Translations under genes and position numbers: made by a program
Part shown: piece by piece, positions 1 to 8,757 of the stretch
Layout: every line of letters starts with the position of its first letter
How positions within the stretch are numbered: position 1 is the first letter of the stretch
Assembly: GCA_023143455.1 (NCBI GenBank)
Contig: JAGLHT010000021.1
Location: forward strand, 1-34,361
Source of the DNA: Desulfobacterales bacterium
Lineage (GTDB): Bacteria > Desulfobacterota > Desulfobacteria > Desulfobacterales > Desulfobacteraceae
DNA length: 34,361 nucleotides
Reading direction: 5' to 3'
The notes under the pieces: model-generated
Seen by the model: only the letters and a program-made list of their open reading frames with translations
What the model was told of the DNA's origin: nothing
Database searches by the model: none

Positions 1-1857
1 AAAGAGCGCTTCAACTTCCATATTATCTGTTTTGTCATTATAAAGACCCTCATAGAGGTTCTGGTATTTCTCCTTTACAAATTTACGCCGGATTTTTCCT
101 GTTTTAGTCAATTCTCCATCATCCATGTCAAGGAGTTTGTAAAGCAGAGCAAAACGTTTGATTTTAAAATGCTCTTTTTCAGCTCGTGAATTCACATCTA
201 TAACCTGTTCCATTATGAGATCAGCGATTTCCTTTTTTGAAGAAAGATCCATATATGTAGTATAAGAAACACCTCTGTCTTCAGCCCACTTACCCACAAC
301 TATGGGGTCAATATTTATAAGACACCCTACAAAATCTTCTTTATCACCATAGATAACCGCTTCTTTAATATAAGGGCTGAATTTGAGTTTATTTTCAAGA
401 AACATTGGGGAAAACATTTCATCTTTCTTGTTGTGCATAACATCTGAGACTCGGTCTATGACAACAAGATGTCCATTCTCATCAATGTATCCTGCATCTC
501 CTGAATGAAGCCATCCGCCCTCTAAAAGCTCTTCAGTTTTTTCAGGAAGCTCATAATACCCTGGAGTAACAGATGCAGACCTAGAAAGTATTTCTCCTTC
601 TTCAGAAATTTTACACTCAGTTCCTGGCAGAGGCTTGCCAACTGTGTCAGGCCTCACATCTCCATCTCTGTGCATGTAAGCAATCCCAACTATCTCAGTC
701 TGTCCATAAATTTGTTTTAAATTGACTCCAATTGCCTGATAAAAAGTAAAAAGTTCAGGACCCAGGGCAGCTCCACCAGTGTAAGCTCTTCTTAAACGAA
801 GAAAACCAATCTGGTTAATAAGAGGTCTGAATATCAATTGCTTGCCTAACCATGCTTTAATTTTAAGACCTAATGGCATTGATTTGCCAGTCATTCGATA
901 ATTAGCAGCTTTTTCACCAACTTTTATAAAATAATTATATAAAAGTTTATTAATCCAGTAAGATTGATCAATTTTTAACCAAATTTCTGAACGTATTGTT
1001 TCATAAATTCTGGGGGCACCAAACATAAAATGAGGACCAATCTCTTTTAAATCAGCCATATTTGTTTCAACAGATTCAGGAAAATTAAGAGTTATTCCGG
1101 TTGCCATGGCAACACCAAAAGAATTCATCTGTTCCCCAATCCAGGCAAATGGCAGGAAAGAGACATATTCATCAGTAGGCTCAAGATGGTCAACCTGAGT
1201 GATTTGCAGACCCATGTTTATATAATTTTTATGGGTCAGCATTGTACCTTTAGGCAACCCTGTTGTACCTGAAGTGAGGCAAAGATGACATACATCATCA
1301 GGTTTGCCCTGATCCACTAACGATTCAAACAAATCAGGTTCTTCCATCTGAAGATCTTGTCCAAGCTTATAAACATCTTCAATGGATATAAACCAATCAT
1401 CGGACATATAATCTCTCATACCTCTGGGGTCTTCAAAGATAACTTTTTTAACATTAGGAACCTTATCACGAATTGCAATAATTTTATCAACCTGTTCCTG
1501 GTTGTCACAAAAAACAAAGCTGATTTTAAGATAATTAATTATGTGTAATATCTCATCAGGCATACTTGTTTGATAGATCCCTGCCGAGATTGCTCCTATA
1601 GAATGTGCTCCAATAGCAGTAAAGAGTAGTTCAGGGATATTATCACTTATAATCCCTATCGTATCAGATTTACCCACACCGAGTTGTTTTAATCCCAGAG
1701 CTGTCTTACCAACATAATCATAGTATTCTTTCCAGGTATAGGAATTCCAGATTCCAAAGTCCTTCTCTTTTAAAGCAATTCTATTCGGACTTTCCCCAAC
1801 CCGCCAACGAAGGAGTTGAGGGATGGAATATTTGAGTAATTGATCAGTGTTATCCAT
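1..1857 (-). CDS. Long-chain acyl-CoA synthetase (AMP-forming), C-terminus cut by window edge
   Basis: This ANL-superfamily enzyme activates long-chain fatty acids to acyl-CoA through an acyl-AMP intermediate. Reading the minus strand from an ATG at 1857 gives 619 codons without a stop, running off position 1, so only the last residues are missing. Visible motifs are the phosphate-binding loop TSGTTGLPKG, the YGQTE adenine motif, SGDAGYID followed by the hinge VIDR, and TKTGKIRRKF, which contains the catalytic lysine of the mobile C-terminal domain. The size and the insertion around the FGAPRIYE segment fit the FAA1/FadD15-like long-chain group rather than short-chain ligases. It follows the LivG-type ATPase gene by 6 nt, so the two are probably co-transcribed. 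The pairing suggests import and activation of an organic acid or fatty acid, which is inference. Exact substrate chain length cannot be read from the sequence. Confidence 0.92.
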   Translation of the reverse strand, partial: MDNTDQLLKYSIPQLLRWRVGESPNRIALKEKDFGIWNSYTWKEYYDYVGKTALGLKQLGVGKSDTIGIISDNIPELLFTAIGAHSIGAISAGIYQTSMPDEILHIINYLKISFVFCDNQEQVDKIIAIRDKVPNVKKVIFEDPRGMRDYMSDDWFISIEDVYKLGQDLQMEEPDLFESLVDQGKPDDVCHLCLTSGTTGLPKGTMLTHKNYINMGLQITQVDHLEPTDEYVSFLPFAWIGEQMNSFGVAMATGITLNFPESVETNMADLKEIGPHFMFGAPRIYETIRSEIWLKIDQSYWINKLLYNYFIKVGEKAANYRMTGKSMPLGLKIKAWLGKQLIFRPLINQIGFLRLRRAYTGGAALGPELFTFYQAIGVNLKQIYGQTEIVGIAYMHRDGDVRPDTVGKPLPGTECKISEEGEILSRSASVTPGYYELPEKTEELLEGGWLHSGDAGYIDENGHLVVIDRVSDVMHNKKDEMFSPMFLENKLKFSPYIKEAVIYGDKEDFVGCLINIDPIVVGKWAEDRGVSYTTYMDLSSKKEIADLIMEQVIDVNSRAEKEHFKIKRFALLYKLLDMDDGELTKTGKIRRKFVKEKYQNLYEGLYNDKTDNMEVEALF

Positions 1858-1863
1858 TATGAT

Positions 1864-2625
1864 TTATTCTTCTCCAATATAAGCTTCAATAACTTTTGGG
1901 TTTTCAGCAATCTCTTCTGGAGTTCCTGAGCCGATCACCTCTCCAAAATCAAGAACATAAATTTGGTCAGAAATATCCATTACAACACCAAGGTCATGTT
2001 CCACAAGCACTATGGTAACACCTCGCTCTTTTTGAATATCCATAACAAAGCGAACAATGTCCTCTTTTTCTTCTATATTCATACCAGCCATGGGTTCATC
2101 AAGTAACAAGAGTTCAGGAGCCAGCGTCAATGCTCTTGCCACCTCTACTTTTTTTTGAACACCATAGCTTAAGTTACCAACAAGGCTTTTCCGGTAAGGT
2201 TCAAGCTCCATGAAATCTATTACACCTTCCACATATGCTCTGTTTTCAGCTTCTACTCTTGAAGCCTTGCCAATAAAAAATAAAGCTTGAAAAAAATTGT
2301 AATTAAGATTTTGATGGCGTGCCAGGAGAAGATTATCCAGAACAGTTAGTCCTGAAAAAAGTTCAAGGTTTTGAAAAGCTCTTGCAATGCCCATGTTAGA
2401 TACCTGGTGCGGGGAAGAGTGGGTCAATTTCTTTTCTTTGTAAAAAATATCTCCTTTTGTTGGATGATAAAATCCGGAAACGCAATTAAGCATACTGGTT
2501 TTACCTGCACCATTGGGACCAATAATTGAAGTTATCAGACCCTGCTCAATTTCCATGTTTACATGAGAAAGAGCTTTAAGTCCGCCAAAAGAAAGTGTAA
2601 CATCTGAAACAATTAAATGTGCCAT
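1864..2625 (-). CDS. livG: Branched-chain amino acid type ABC transporter ATP-binding protein (LivG family)
   Basis: This is a cytoplasmic ATPase subunit of a LIV-type (HAAT) ABC importer, 253 residues, the usual LivG length. It shows Walker A GPNGAGKTS near residue 35, the Q-loop AFQNLELF, the signature LSYGVQKK (a variant of LSGGQ) and Walker B LLLLDEPMAGMN followed by the switch histidine in VEHDLG. The C-terminal LivG-specific tail ends in VIEAYIGEE. I chose ATG 2625 because a GGA lies 9 nt upstream; a TTG at 2637 would add four residues but has no better ribosome site. No LivF, LivH, LivM or binding protein lies inside the window; they may lie beyond the left edge. The downstream neighbour is a long-chain acyl-CoA synthetase, an arrangement suggesting that the transporter may carry an acid substrate rather than only branched-chain amino acids. 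Confidence 0.9.
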   Translation of the reverse strand: MAHLIVSDVTLSFGGLKALSHVNMEIEQGLITSIIGPNGAGKTSMLNCVSGFYHPTKGDIFYKEKKLTHSSPHQVSNMGIARAFQNLELFSGLTVLDNLLLARHQNLNYNFFQALFFIGKASRVEAENRAYVEGVIDFMELEPYRKSLVGNLSYGVQKKVEVARALTLAPELLLLDEPMAGMNIEEKEDIVRFVMDIQKERGVTIVLVEHDLGVVMDISDQIYVLDFGEVIGSGTPEEIAENPKVIEAYIGEE

Positions 2626-2690
2626 AAAAAATTCCAAAATAATCTATACGTTAAAGAAGATACTAAAGAACTGTACAGCCCTTATCTTCA

Positions 2691-2719
2691 TCCATAATAA
2701 ATCAGCTTGCCTGTGTCAA
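2691..2719 (-). promoter_or_regulatory. Predicted sigma70 promoter of livG-acyl-CoA synthetase operon
   Basis: On the minus strand TTGACA (2714-2719) is followed after 17 nt by TATGGA (2691-2696), about 65 nt before the livG ATG. It suggests the livG operon has its own promoter, separate from the AMP-ligase-like gene upstream. The -10 box is imperfect. Confidence 0.45.
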
Positions 2720-2742
2720 GACCAAAAAAATAATTAATGAAA

Positions 2743-4254
2743 CTAACTACCTGCTTTGATCTTTTCACGGTCTATTGATCCATCTTCTGCTTTTGGCAAT
2801 TCTTTAATAAACTCAACATATCGCGGTTTTTTAAAACCTGCGATTTTTTTTCCGGTAAATTCAATAAGTTCCTGGTTGGTAAGTGTTTTGCCTTCGTGCA
2901 AAGAACAGACAGCTTTTATACCCTCTCCAAATTTTGGATCAGGCACACCAAAAACACAAACCTCTTTAACTGCTGAATGTTCTAAAATGACTTTTTCTAC
3001 TTCTGCCGGAAAAACATTTTCTCCGCCAGGTTTGATAAGTTCTTTTTCAGCTTTGCGCCCTTTGAAAAATAAAAATCCATCGGAATCAAGCATGCCAAGG
3101 TCACCTGTATGATGCCAGTTTTCTCTAAAGGTATATTCATTTAAGTCATCAGCTTGCCAATAACCTTGAAATACCAGAGGACCTCTGACAACAATCTCTC
3201 CCACTTCACCACAGGCAAGAAAGTTATCTAAATCATCTATAATTTTGATATTTGCAAAAGTTGAAACTTTTCCAGCAGAACCAGGTTTGCTGAAATATTC
3301 GGAAAAGGTGATAAGACCTGATGTTTCAGTTTGTCCATACATTGTCCAAAATTTGGAATTTGTAAAACCTTCCCATTTTGTAACCATGTCTGGCTGTTCA
3401 ATGCCTGCAACAATTCTTAAAGATGAAAGATCATATTCATCTTGATCTGCTGCTTCCATCAGGCTGTTTAATATTGGAGGGAAAGAACCTATCAGATTAA
3501 CATTTTGATTCTGAATAAGTTCAAGAGTTTTTTTAGAGTCAAATTTTTCAAGTATAACATTTTTACCACCGGCCTGAAGTGTAGCAAGACCTAAGTTGAC
3601 TCCCATAATATGAAAAAGTGGTAAAATATTTAAATAAGTTTGTGATTGATCAAGCTTGAATTCAGATATAACCTGCTGATTTGAAAAAATGACATTTCCA
3701 TGGGATAAAACAGCGCCCCGGGGTTTACCCTGTACAGCAGCTGTATGGATTATAACATAAGGATCATCCATTTTGCACAAAACTCTTGATTCAAGAGCTT
3801 TTAAAGAGTACAGATTCGAGATGTCATGTTTATCATTGGTATCCTTTGAATCAACAATAAAAAAATTGTCAAGACAGGAAAATTCATTTTTCAACTCTAG
3901 GGCAAGGTCTTTAAAATCAGAGCCTGAAACAATCAAATTAGGTGTTGTATCTTCAATAATGTATTTGATTTCTTCCGGGTTTAAACGCATGTTAATAAGG
4001 ACAATAACAAGGTTTAAAGCAGCACATGCGCCAAAAAAATGAAAAAAAGCAGGATGGTTCTTACATAAAAGAGCAACTCTGCTGCCAGGCTTAAGATTTA
4101 AGTCCTTAAGACCATTTGCAAGCCTTGTTGTCTCTTTAAAAAGGTCTGCATAGGTAGAATCAATAGAGTTAAAATTTATTGCAGTCAGGTCACTTAGACT
4201 CTCTGAATTCTTTTCATAAATATCAAAAATATTTAAACTTTGAAGAGTATTCAT
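2743..4254 (-). CDS. AMP-dependent acyl-CoA ligase family protein with altered catalytic motifs
   Basis: This 503-residue protein has the full ANL adenylation fold: FFGACAALNLVIVLINMRLNP, cut short here as the A2 region, the YGQTE motif, HHTGDLGMLDSDGF, the hinge FFKGRKAE, and GGENVFPAEVE in the C-terminal domain. Two key motifs are unusual. The phosphate loop, normally TSGTTGxPKG, reads TAAVQGKPRG. The C-terminal PKTxxGKIxR motif reads PKAEDGSIDR, so serine stands where the adenylation lysine is expected. The protein may therefore be an altered-specificity or adenylation-impaired ligase, for example one working mainly in the thioesterification direction; this is inference. A sigma70 promoter and a GAGCGCTC palindrome lie upstream, and the same palindrome sits at the TetR gene at 31 kb. 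There is no Shine-Dalgarno sequence and the predicted -10 box ends 8 nt before the ATG, so the transcript may be leaderless. Confidence 0.85.
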   Translation of the reverse strand: MNTLQSLNIFDIYEKNSESLSDLTAINFNSIDSTYADLFKETTRLANGLKDLNLKPGSRVALLCKNHPAFFHFFGACAALNLVIVLINMRLNPEEIKYIIEDTTPNLIVSGSDFKDLALELKNEFSCLDNFFIVDSKDTNDKHDISNLYSLKALESRVLCKMDDPYVIIHTAAVQGKPRGAVLSHGNVIFSNQQVISEFKLDQSQTYLNILPLFHIMGVNLGLATLQAGGKNVILEKFDSKKTLELIQNQNVNLIGSFPPILNSLMEAADQDEYDLSSLRIVAGIEQPDMVTKWEGFTNSKFWTMYGQTETSGLITFSEYFSKPGSAGKVSTFANIKIIDDLDNFLACGEVGEIVVRGPLVFQGYWQADDLNEYTFRENWHHTGDLGMLDSDGFLFFKGRKAEKELIKPGGENVFPAEVEKVILEHSAVKEVCVFGVPDPKFGEGIKAVCSLHEGKTLTNQELIEFTGKKIAGFKKPRYVEFIKELPKAEDGSIDREKIKAGS

Positions 4255-4262
4255 ACGAAAAG

Positions 4263-4291
4263 ATAGTATTTAATTATTTTTGTAGAGTCAA
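4263..4291 (-). promoter_or_regulatory. Strong sigma70 promoter of AMP-ligase-like gene
   Basis: TTGACT (4286-4291) and TACTAT (4263-4268) are separated by exactly 17 nt on the minus strand. Only 8 nt separate the -10 box from the ATG at 4254, which predicts a transcript starting at or almost at the start codon. Confidence 0.6.
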
Positions 4292-4309
4292 GCTTTTTTT
4301 AAAAAAAAA

Positions 4310-4319
4310 CGAGCGCTCG
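4310..4319. promoter_or_regulatory. Palindromic TetR-type operator, site 1
   Basis: A perfect 10-nt palindrome CGAGCGCTCG stands out in an AT-only context, about 19 nt upstream of the -35 box of the AMP-ligase-like gene. The same AACGAGCGCTC string recurs at 31004-31014 upstream of the TetR gene. GAGCGCTC-type palindromes are typical operators of TetR-family regulators of fatty-acid metabolism. The position upstream of -35 is compatible with activation or with repression by looping. Confidence 0.55.
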
Positions 4320-4327
4320 CTTTTTTT

Positions 4328-6631
4328 TCATATAGAGGGGAATAATACAGAAAATATAGTATATCCGGTTTGCTCGCATTCTTCTTTTGATTTACAAAAA
4401 CTACATTTTTCAATATTACCTGGGCATGAATATTCAGGATTTGCAATTAGAAACATGCATCGTTTAGATTCTAAAGAAATTTTAAAACCAAAACGTTCTG
4501 AAAAAATTTTCATTCGTAAGAGGTCTGCCCCCTTTCCACCTGCATTAAAGGCATAGGGATTTTTTGTAGAATAAAGGAGTGTATCCTGGGTTGTAAAAAA
4601 ACCTCCAAATATACTAGCTTTATCATCTTCTTTAATGCCTACCCCAAAATCATGAACTTTAAGTAAAACACTGTTATCTTCTCTCTGAAGGCTTATTTTT
4701 ATATCCCCTTTATCGGGAGTGTTCTCTACACCATTTTTAATAAGTCCTTCAAATATTTTAGAAAGAATGTCCTTGGGAATATTAATTTGTGGTAAGTTTT
4801 CCTGAATAACAAGAGAAACATTAACCTCTCTATAAGAATATTTTTGTTTTAGCTCGTCATGTAAGACAGGAAAAAAAGAATTTAGATCAATATTTACACT
4901 ACCGCTTTCACTGGGACCAAATTTTTCATCAATTAATTTTCTAACAGATTCAATAATATCATCAGATTCAATATTATTATCTATGTTTTGAGATATTAGA
5001 GTTACAAGCTCATCTTTACAGGAATCAAGCATTTTAAGTAACAATCCATGGGATGAATATTCTTTATTTTCCATAATATCTGATGTTTCATTCTGGATTT
5101 CAACAATTCTTCGAAGGTTTCTTTCAATTCTTTCAATAATTTTTTCCCATTTTTTTTCCTCAAAATCTGACAACTTCTTTTTAAGAGAGCCTACAGATCC
5201 TATCAAAATAGCAACCGGTGTTTTTAGTTCATGGGAAAGATGGTTAATTGCTTTTCCTTTTGCACGATTCATAATGGCAACTTCTTTATATGCTTTTTTT
5301 ACTTCTTCGGAAAACCTTGCATTTTCAATGGAAATAGCAACAGTTCCTGCGATCATTTCTAAAAGTTCAATATCATTGCTATCAAAGAGAACTTTCTTTT
5401 TATTAAGTGCAACCAGAGTACCAACTATCCTCTCCTCACTTTTTATTGGAACTACGGCGAGATTCCTAGTCTCATAACCAACTTTTTTATCCCTTCTAGG
5501 ATATTTTGCACATTCTTGTTGGTCATTAATTATTATAGATTTACCTGATTTTACCACCTCACCGGCTGCAACCTCATCAAGAGGAAACCGCACTTCTTTG
5601 ACTCTTTTTTCAGTATCTAAATCATCATATGCTGCGCCAAGGAAAAACATATCATTTTTTATTTCATCGTATAAAAGAACTATTGCACCTTCAGTATTAA
5701 GAAGTGTTTTAATTTCTTTAGACAAATAATTCATAAGCTGCCCAAGTTCAGGGTACTCAGGAAGAGCCGTGCTTATATTAAGTATAGTTTTATTATAAGC
5801 TGACAATCTTTTTTCTTTAGTGATATCCCTTAAAATTACAAAATTTTCATTGGGAGCTTGTCCATGCCTTGAAAAAGAAGTTGCCCACATAATAACATCA
5901 AGAATAGCGCCGTCTTTTGTATATCTTTGAGTCTCGTATCTGGTTAAGGATCGTTCCTTAAAAAATTTCCTTAATACATCTTTAGTCTCTTTATCTAATT
6001 CTTCAGGTACAAAAGGTATAGTCTTCCCTTCCAGCTCTTCTAATGTCCAGCCAAAGATTTGAGTGAATGCAGGATTAAGATATGAAATGAGTAATTCGCT
6101 ATCGTAGACTATAATGGGGTATGGTACAAACTCCAGAAGCATTCTGTAATGCTTTTTGGAATTACGCATTTTTTCTTCAGCATTTTTCTCATCAGTTATA
6201 TCCTGAAGTGTTTCAACTGCGCCTATAATTTCATTATTACTATTTTTTATTGGTGCTACTGTAAAAAAAAGCCATTTGCCATCCTCTCCAAGATCAGAGA
6301 AAAAATCTTCTGCGGCATATCTCTCGTTTGCACTCTTAAAACGCTTATATTTAAACCCGTAATGCTTTACAATTTCAGCATCAGATGCTTTGTCAACAAT
6401 CAAATCTACCATAATAGGACGTTTTTCAGCATAAAATGCTTTCCACTGATTATCCGTGCCAATCATTTCTTCTTGTGAAAACCCTGTCAAGTCTTCACAT
6501 GCTTTATTATAATGAATTATTATATGGTCTTTATTTATAACCAACATTGGGATAGGGGCTTCAGAAATTATAGCATTAAGCTCATCTATCCTTTTTATTA
6601 ACTCTTTATTTGAAGAGTTATTTTTATTCAT
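4328..6631 (-). CDS. Cytosolic hybrid-sensor histidine kinase, PAS-PAS-GAF-HisKA-HATPase with Cys-rich insertion
   Basis: This 767-residue sensor kinase has no membrane segment. Domains in order are PAS (about 10-130), PAS (about 160-280), GAF (about 285-450, with FPLDEVAAGEVVKSGKS), HisKA with the phosphorylatable histidine in NHLSHELKTP (about 480), and HATPase (about 600-767) with an N-box around GLIKNGVENTP and G1 box HDFGVGIKEDD. Between the GKGADLL segment and the last strand FSVLFPS there is an insertion with spacing C-x6-C-x2-C-x5-C (from SCPG through KEEC), plus one more cysteine upstream. This arrangement suggests metal or Fe-S binding and possible redox control of the ATPase domain, which is inference. 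I chose ATG 6631 because GGAGG lies just upstream; the TTG at 6646 would overlap that site. No receiver-domain partner is adjacent. A second kinase is divergent. Confidence 0.9.
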   Translation of the reverse strand: MNKNNSSNKELIKRIDELNAIISEAPIPMLVINKDHIIIHYNKACEDLTGFSQEEMIGTDNQWKAFYAEKRPIMVDLIVDKASDAEIVKHYGFKYKRFKSANERYAAEDFFSDLGEDGKWLFFTVAPIKNSNNEIIGAVETLQDITDEKNAEEKMRNSKKHYRMLLEFVPYPIIVYDSELLISYLNPAFTQIFGWTLEELEGKTIPFVPEELDKETKDVLRKFFKERSLTRYETQRYTKDGAILDVIMWATSFSRHGQAPNENFVILRDITKEKRLSAYNKTILNISTALPEYPELGQLMNYLSKEIKTLLNTEGAIVLLYDEIKNDMFFLGAAYDDLDTEKRVKEVRFPLDEVAAGEVVKSGKSIIINDQQECAKYPRRDKKVGYETRNLAVVPIKSEERIVGTLVALNKKKVLFDSNDIELLEMIAGTVAISIENARFSEEVKKAYKEVAIMNRAKGKAINHLSHELKTPVAILIGSVGSLKKKLSDFEEKKWEKIIERIERNLRRIVEIQNETSDIMENKEYSSHGLLLKMLDSCKDELVTLISQNIDNNIESDDIIESVRKLIDEKFGPSESGSVNIDLNSFFPVLHDELKQKYSYREVNVSLVIQENLPQINIPKDILSKIFEGLIKNGVENTPDKGDIKISLQREDNSVLLKVHDFGVGIKEDDKASIFGGFFTTQDTLLYSTKNPYAFNAGGKGADLLRMKIFSERFGFKISLESKRCMFLIANPEYSCPGNIEKCSFCKSKEECEQTGYTIFSVLFPSI

Positions 6632-6770
6632 AAAAAAAACCTCCAAAGCACTTTACAAACGATACAATGATCCATATAACATAATATAGGCTTTAGTTAA
6701 GCAGGATTAACTCTACTATTATATTAAATAAATTACAAGATTTTTAACTGCTGGGGGCTTTAAGCAAAGT

Positions 6771-7520
6771 ATGGGTAAAAGCGAAATAAAAATAGAACTT
6801 CTAATCCATGACCTAAAAATTCCAATTTCAATTATCGATACTGGCGTAAAGTCTCTCCTTAACAGGCTTGACACATATGGACCATTAACAGACAAACAGC
6901 AAAAAGTCTTACAAAGAATACTTCGGAATACAAATAATACAAAAAGAATTGTAAATGATGTTTTGGAGCTTGGCAGATCCAGTGAAGGTATAATGATTTA
7001 TAAAGACACCTGTCTTTCTTTTATAGTCTCTAATGTTTTAATTGAGGTGTTTGACCTTACAGACACAAAAACTGCTGAACAAGTTAAAAAATCTACTACT
7101 TTAGAAGAGACCCAAGACGCTGTTAAAACAAATGGTGTTGGGATCCTAATTGAAAAACAACTATGGAATGAAAAGCTTTATCTTGATGAAAACAAGATAA
7201 TACAGATATTAAGAAATCTAATGACAAATGCTTTAAAATTCCGGGCAGAAAAAATTGATATTTTCAGTGAAATTAAAGAAGACAATCTGATTTTAGTTGT
7301 TACGGATGATGGAAAAGGGATTGCAGAAGCTGATCACAAAAAAATCTTTAACTCTTACTGCTCTTGTGGTACGTCAATTAATGCTATAGTGGAAAGCCAC
7401 GGCATTGGTCTTGCCGGCGTAATGGTACTTTTAAAAGATATGGGTGGGGAACTTGTTCTCACAAGTGAGAAAGGTAAAGGAGCAGAGTTCCTTATTAAAG
7501 TCCCCCTTATTAGCCGTTAG
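6771..7520 (+). CDS. Sensor-less histidine kinase (HisKA-HATPase only)
   Basis: This 249-residue protein consists of a dimerisation/phosphoacceptor region with LLIHDLKIPISII near residue 12 and a HATPase domain with N-box LRNLMTNALKF, G1 box VTDDGKGIAEAD and G2 box ESHGIGLAGV. It has no sensor or membrane segment, so it either partners another sensor or responds to an unknown cytoplasmic cue. An unusual region between the helices and the N-box (around TAEQVKKSTTLEETQDAV) replaces the usual linker. The gene is divergent from the PAS-GAF kinase, sharing an upstream region of about 140 nt, which hints that the two act together. Its stop codon overlaps the stop of the convergent kbl gene. No response regulator is nearby. 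The start is supported only by a weakly placed GGGGG about 14 nt upstream. Confidence 0.85.
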   Translation: MGKSEIKIELLIHDLKIPISIIDTGVKSLLNRLDTYGPLTDKQQKVLQRILRNTNNTKRIVNDVLELGRSSEGIMIYKDTCLSFIVSNVLIEVFDLTDTKTAEQVKKSTTLEETQDAVKTNGVGILIEKQLWNEKLYLDENKIIQILRNLMTNALKFRAEKIDIFSEIKEDNLILVVTDDGKGIAEADHKKIFNSYCSCGTSINAIVESHGIGLAGVMVLLKDMGGELVLTSEKGKGAEFLIKVPLISR

Positions 7521-8737
7521 AGACTATTAAGAAGTCCTAAAACATATTCAATGTCATTTTTTGTATGCGATGCATTTATTTGAAATCTGATGGTTTCATC
7601 ACCTTTTGGAACAACCGGAAAGGTTAATCCCACAACAAGCACACCATTTTCAAACAATGATTTAACAATACTATGTGTTTTTGAAGTATCACGTAAAAGC
7701 ATGGGCACAACCGGATGGGGACCTTCTATTGTTTCTTTGCCCTGGGCTTCAAGTCCTTGCCTGAATTGAATAGTTCTATCCTTCACATTTTTAAGAAGTT
7801 CAATCCCTTGTTTGCTGTCACAGATATCAATTGCTTTTATGGCAGCAGCACAATCTGCAACACTCAAAGGGTTTGTATAAATATAAGTGTCTGCTTTTTG
7901 CCGTATTGCTTCAATCACAGAATCACTTGCAGCAATAAAACCTCCGTTTACTCCAAATGCTTTTCCAAATGTTCCGACAATTATATCCGGGGAAGCATTA
8001 CAATGTTCCATAGTGCCTCTGCCTGTATCTCCATATGCTCCGATTCCATGGGAATCATCAACTACGGTTACAACACCGTCTTTAAATTTTGAGTCATATG
8101 ATTTTACAATTTCTTCAATTTTATCAATTGGTGCACAATCACCACGCATACTAAAAATACCGTCAAAAATAACAAGCACTCTTTCCATATCTTGAGGGAC
8201 TTCATCAAGGCATCTTTTAAGATCATCCATATCATTATGTTTGAATATGCCTTTATTCGCACTTGGAATATTTGCTATGCGCATGGCTCGTATTATGCTG
8301 TTATGATTGAGTTGATCTCCAATCCAGTATGTTTTTTTATTACTGATAGCAATGGCAAGCCCCAAGTTTGTTGTGTATGCCGAATTAAAAATCTTTGCAG
8401 CAGGCTTGCTTACAAATTGTGCAATTCTTTTTTCAAGGTTAGCATGATGAATAAATGTCCCATCAATAAACCGCACCGCACCAGGTCCCACACCAAACTT
8501 ATTTGTAGCCTCATCTGCTGCTTTCATCATTTGAGGATTATTAGAAAGCGATAAATATGAATTTGAATTAAGCCGAATAAATTGCCTGTCATATCCTTTA
8601 AGTTTATATCTAGGTCCTTTGTCTCCTTTTGGAGGCAAAAACTCTTCAATAATTCTTTCTGGAATTTTAGCTCTGCCTTCAGCTTGAAGAGTATTAACTT
8701 CCTGCTCCAGAGAAGCATCTAATTTTTTTAATGGCAT
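7517..8737 (-). CDS. kbl: 2-amino-3-ketobutyrate CoA ligase (glycine C-acetyltransferase)
   Basis: This PLP enzyme of the alpha-oxoamine synthase family cleaves 2-amino-3-ketobutyrate with CoA to glycine and acetyl-CoA. At 406 residues it is close to the family norm of about 400. Motifs include GVGPGAVRFIDGT, the ring-stacking region with LNHNSII, VVDDSHGIGAYG with the PLP-binding aspartate and histidine, and the Schiff-base lysine in GTFGKAFG. The C-terminal FPVVPKGDETIRFQINASHT matches the Kbl pattern. It lies 20 nt downstream of tdh, so the pair forms the standard threonine degradation operon. The related enzymes AONS and ALAS are alternatives on fold alone, but the tdh context decides. 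The start has AGGAG upstream. The stop overlaps that of the convergent kinase gene by the shared bases TTAG. Confidence 0.92.
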   Translation of the reverse strand: MPLKKLDASLEQEVNTLQAEGRAKIPERIIEEFLPPKGDKGPRYKLKGYDRQFIRLNSNSYLSLSNNPQMMKAADEATNKFGVGPGAVRFIDGTFIHHANLEKRIAQFVSKPAAKIFNSAYTTNLGLAIAISNKKTYWIGDQLNHNSIIRAMRIANIPSANKGIFKHNDMDDLKRCLDEVPQDMERVLVIFDGIFSMRGDCAPIDKIEEIVKSYDSKFKDGVVTVVDDSHGIGAYGDTGRGTMEHCNASPDIIVGTFGKAFGVNGGFIAASDSVIEAIRQKADTYIYTNPLSVADCAAAIKAIDICDSKQGIELLKNVKDRTIQFRQGLEAQGKETIEGPHPVVPMLLRDTSKTHSIVKSLFENGVLVVGLTFPVVPKGDETIRFQINASHTKNDIEYVLGLLNSL

Positions 8738-8757
8738 ATTTTAACTCCTGTGTAATT

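Noticed and set aside
7715..8554. Long plus-strand open frames opposite kbl
   Set aside because: They are antisense shadows of a well-supported kbl gene, with no ribosome sites and no recognisable protein features.
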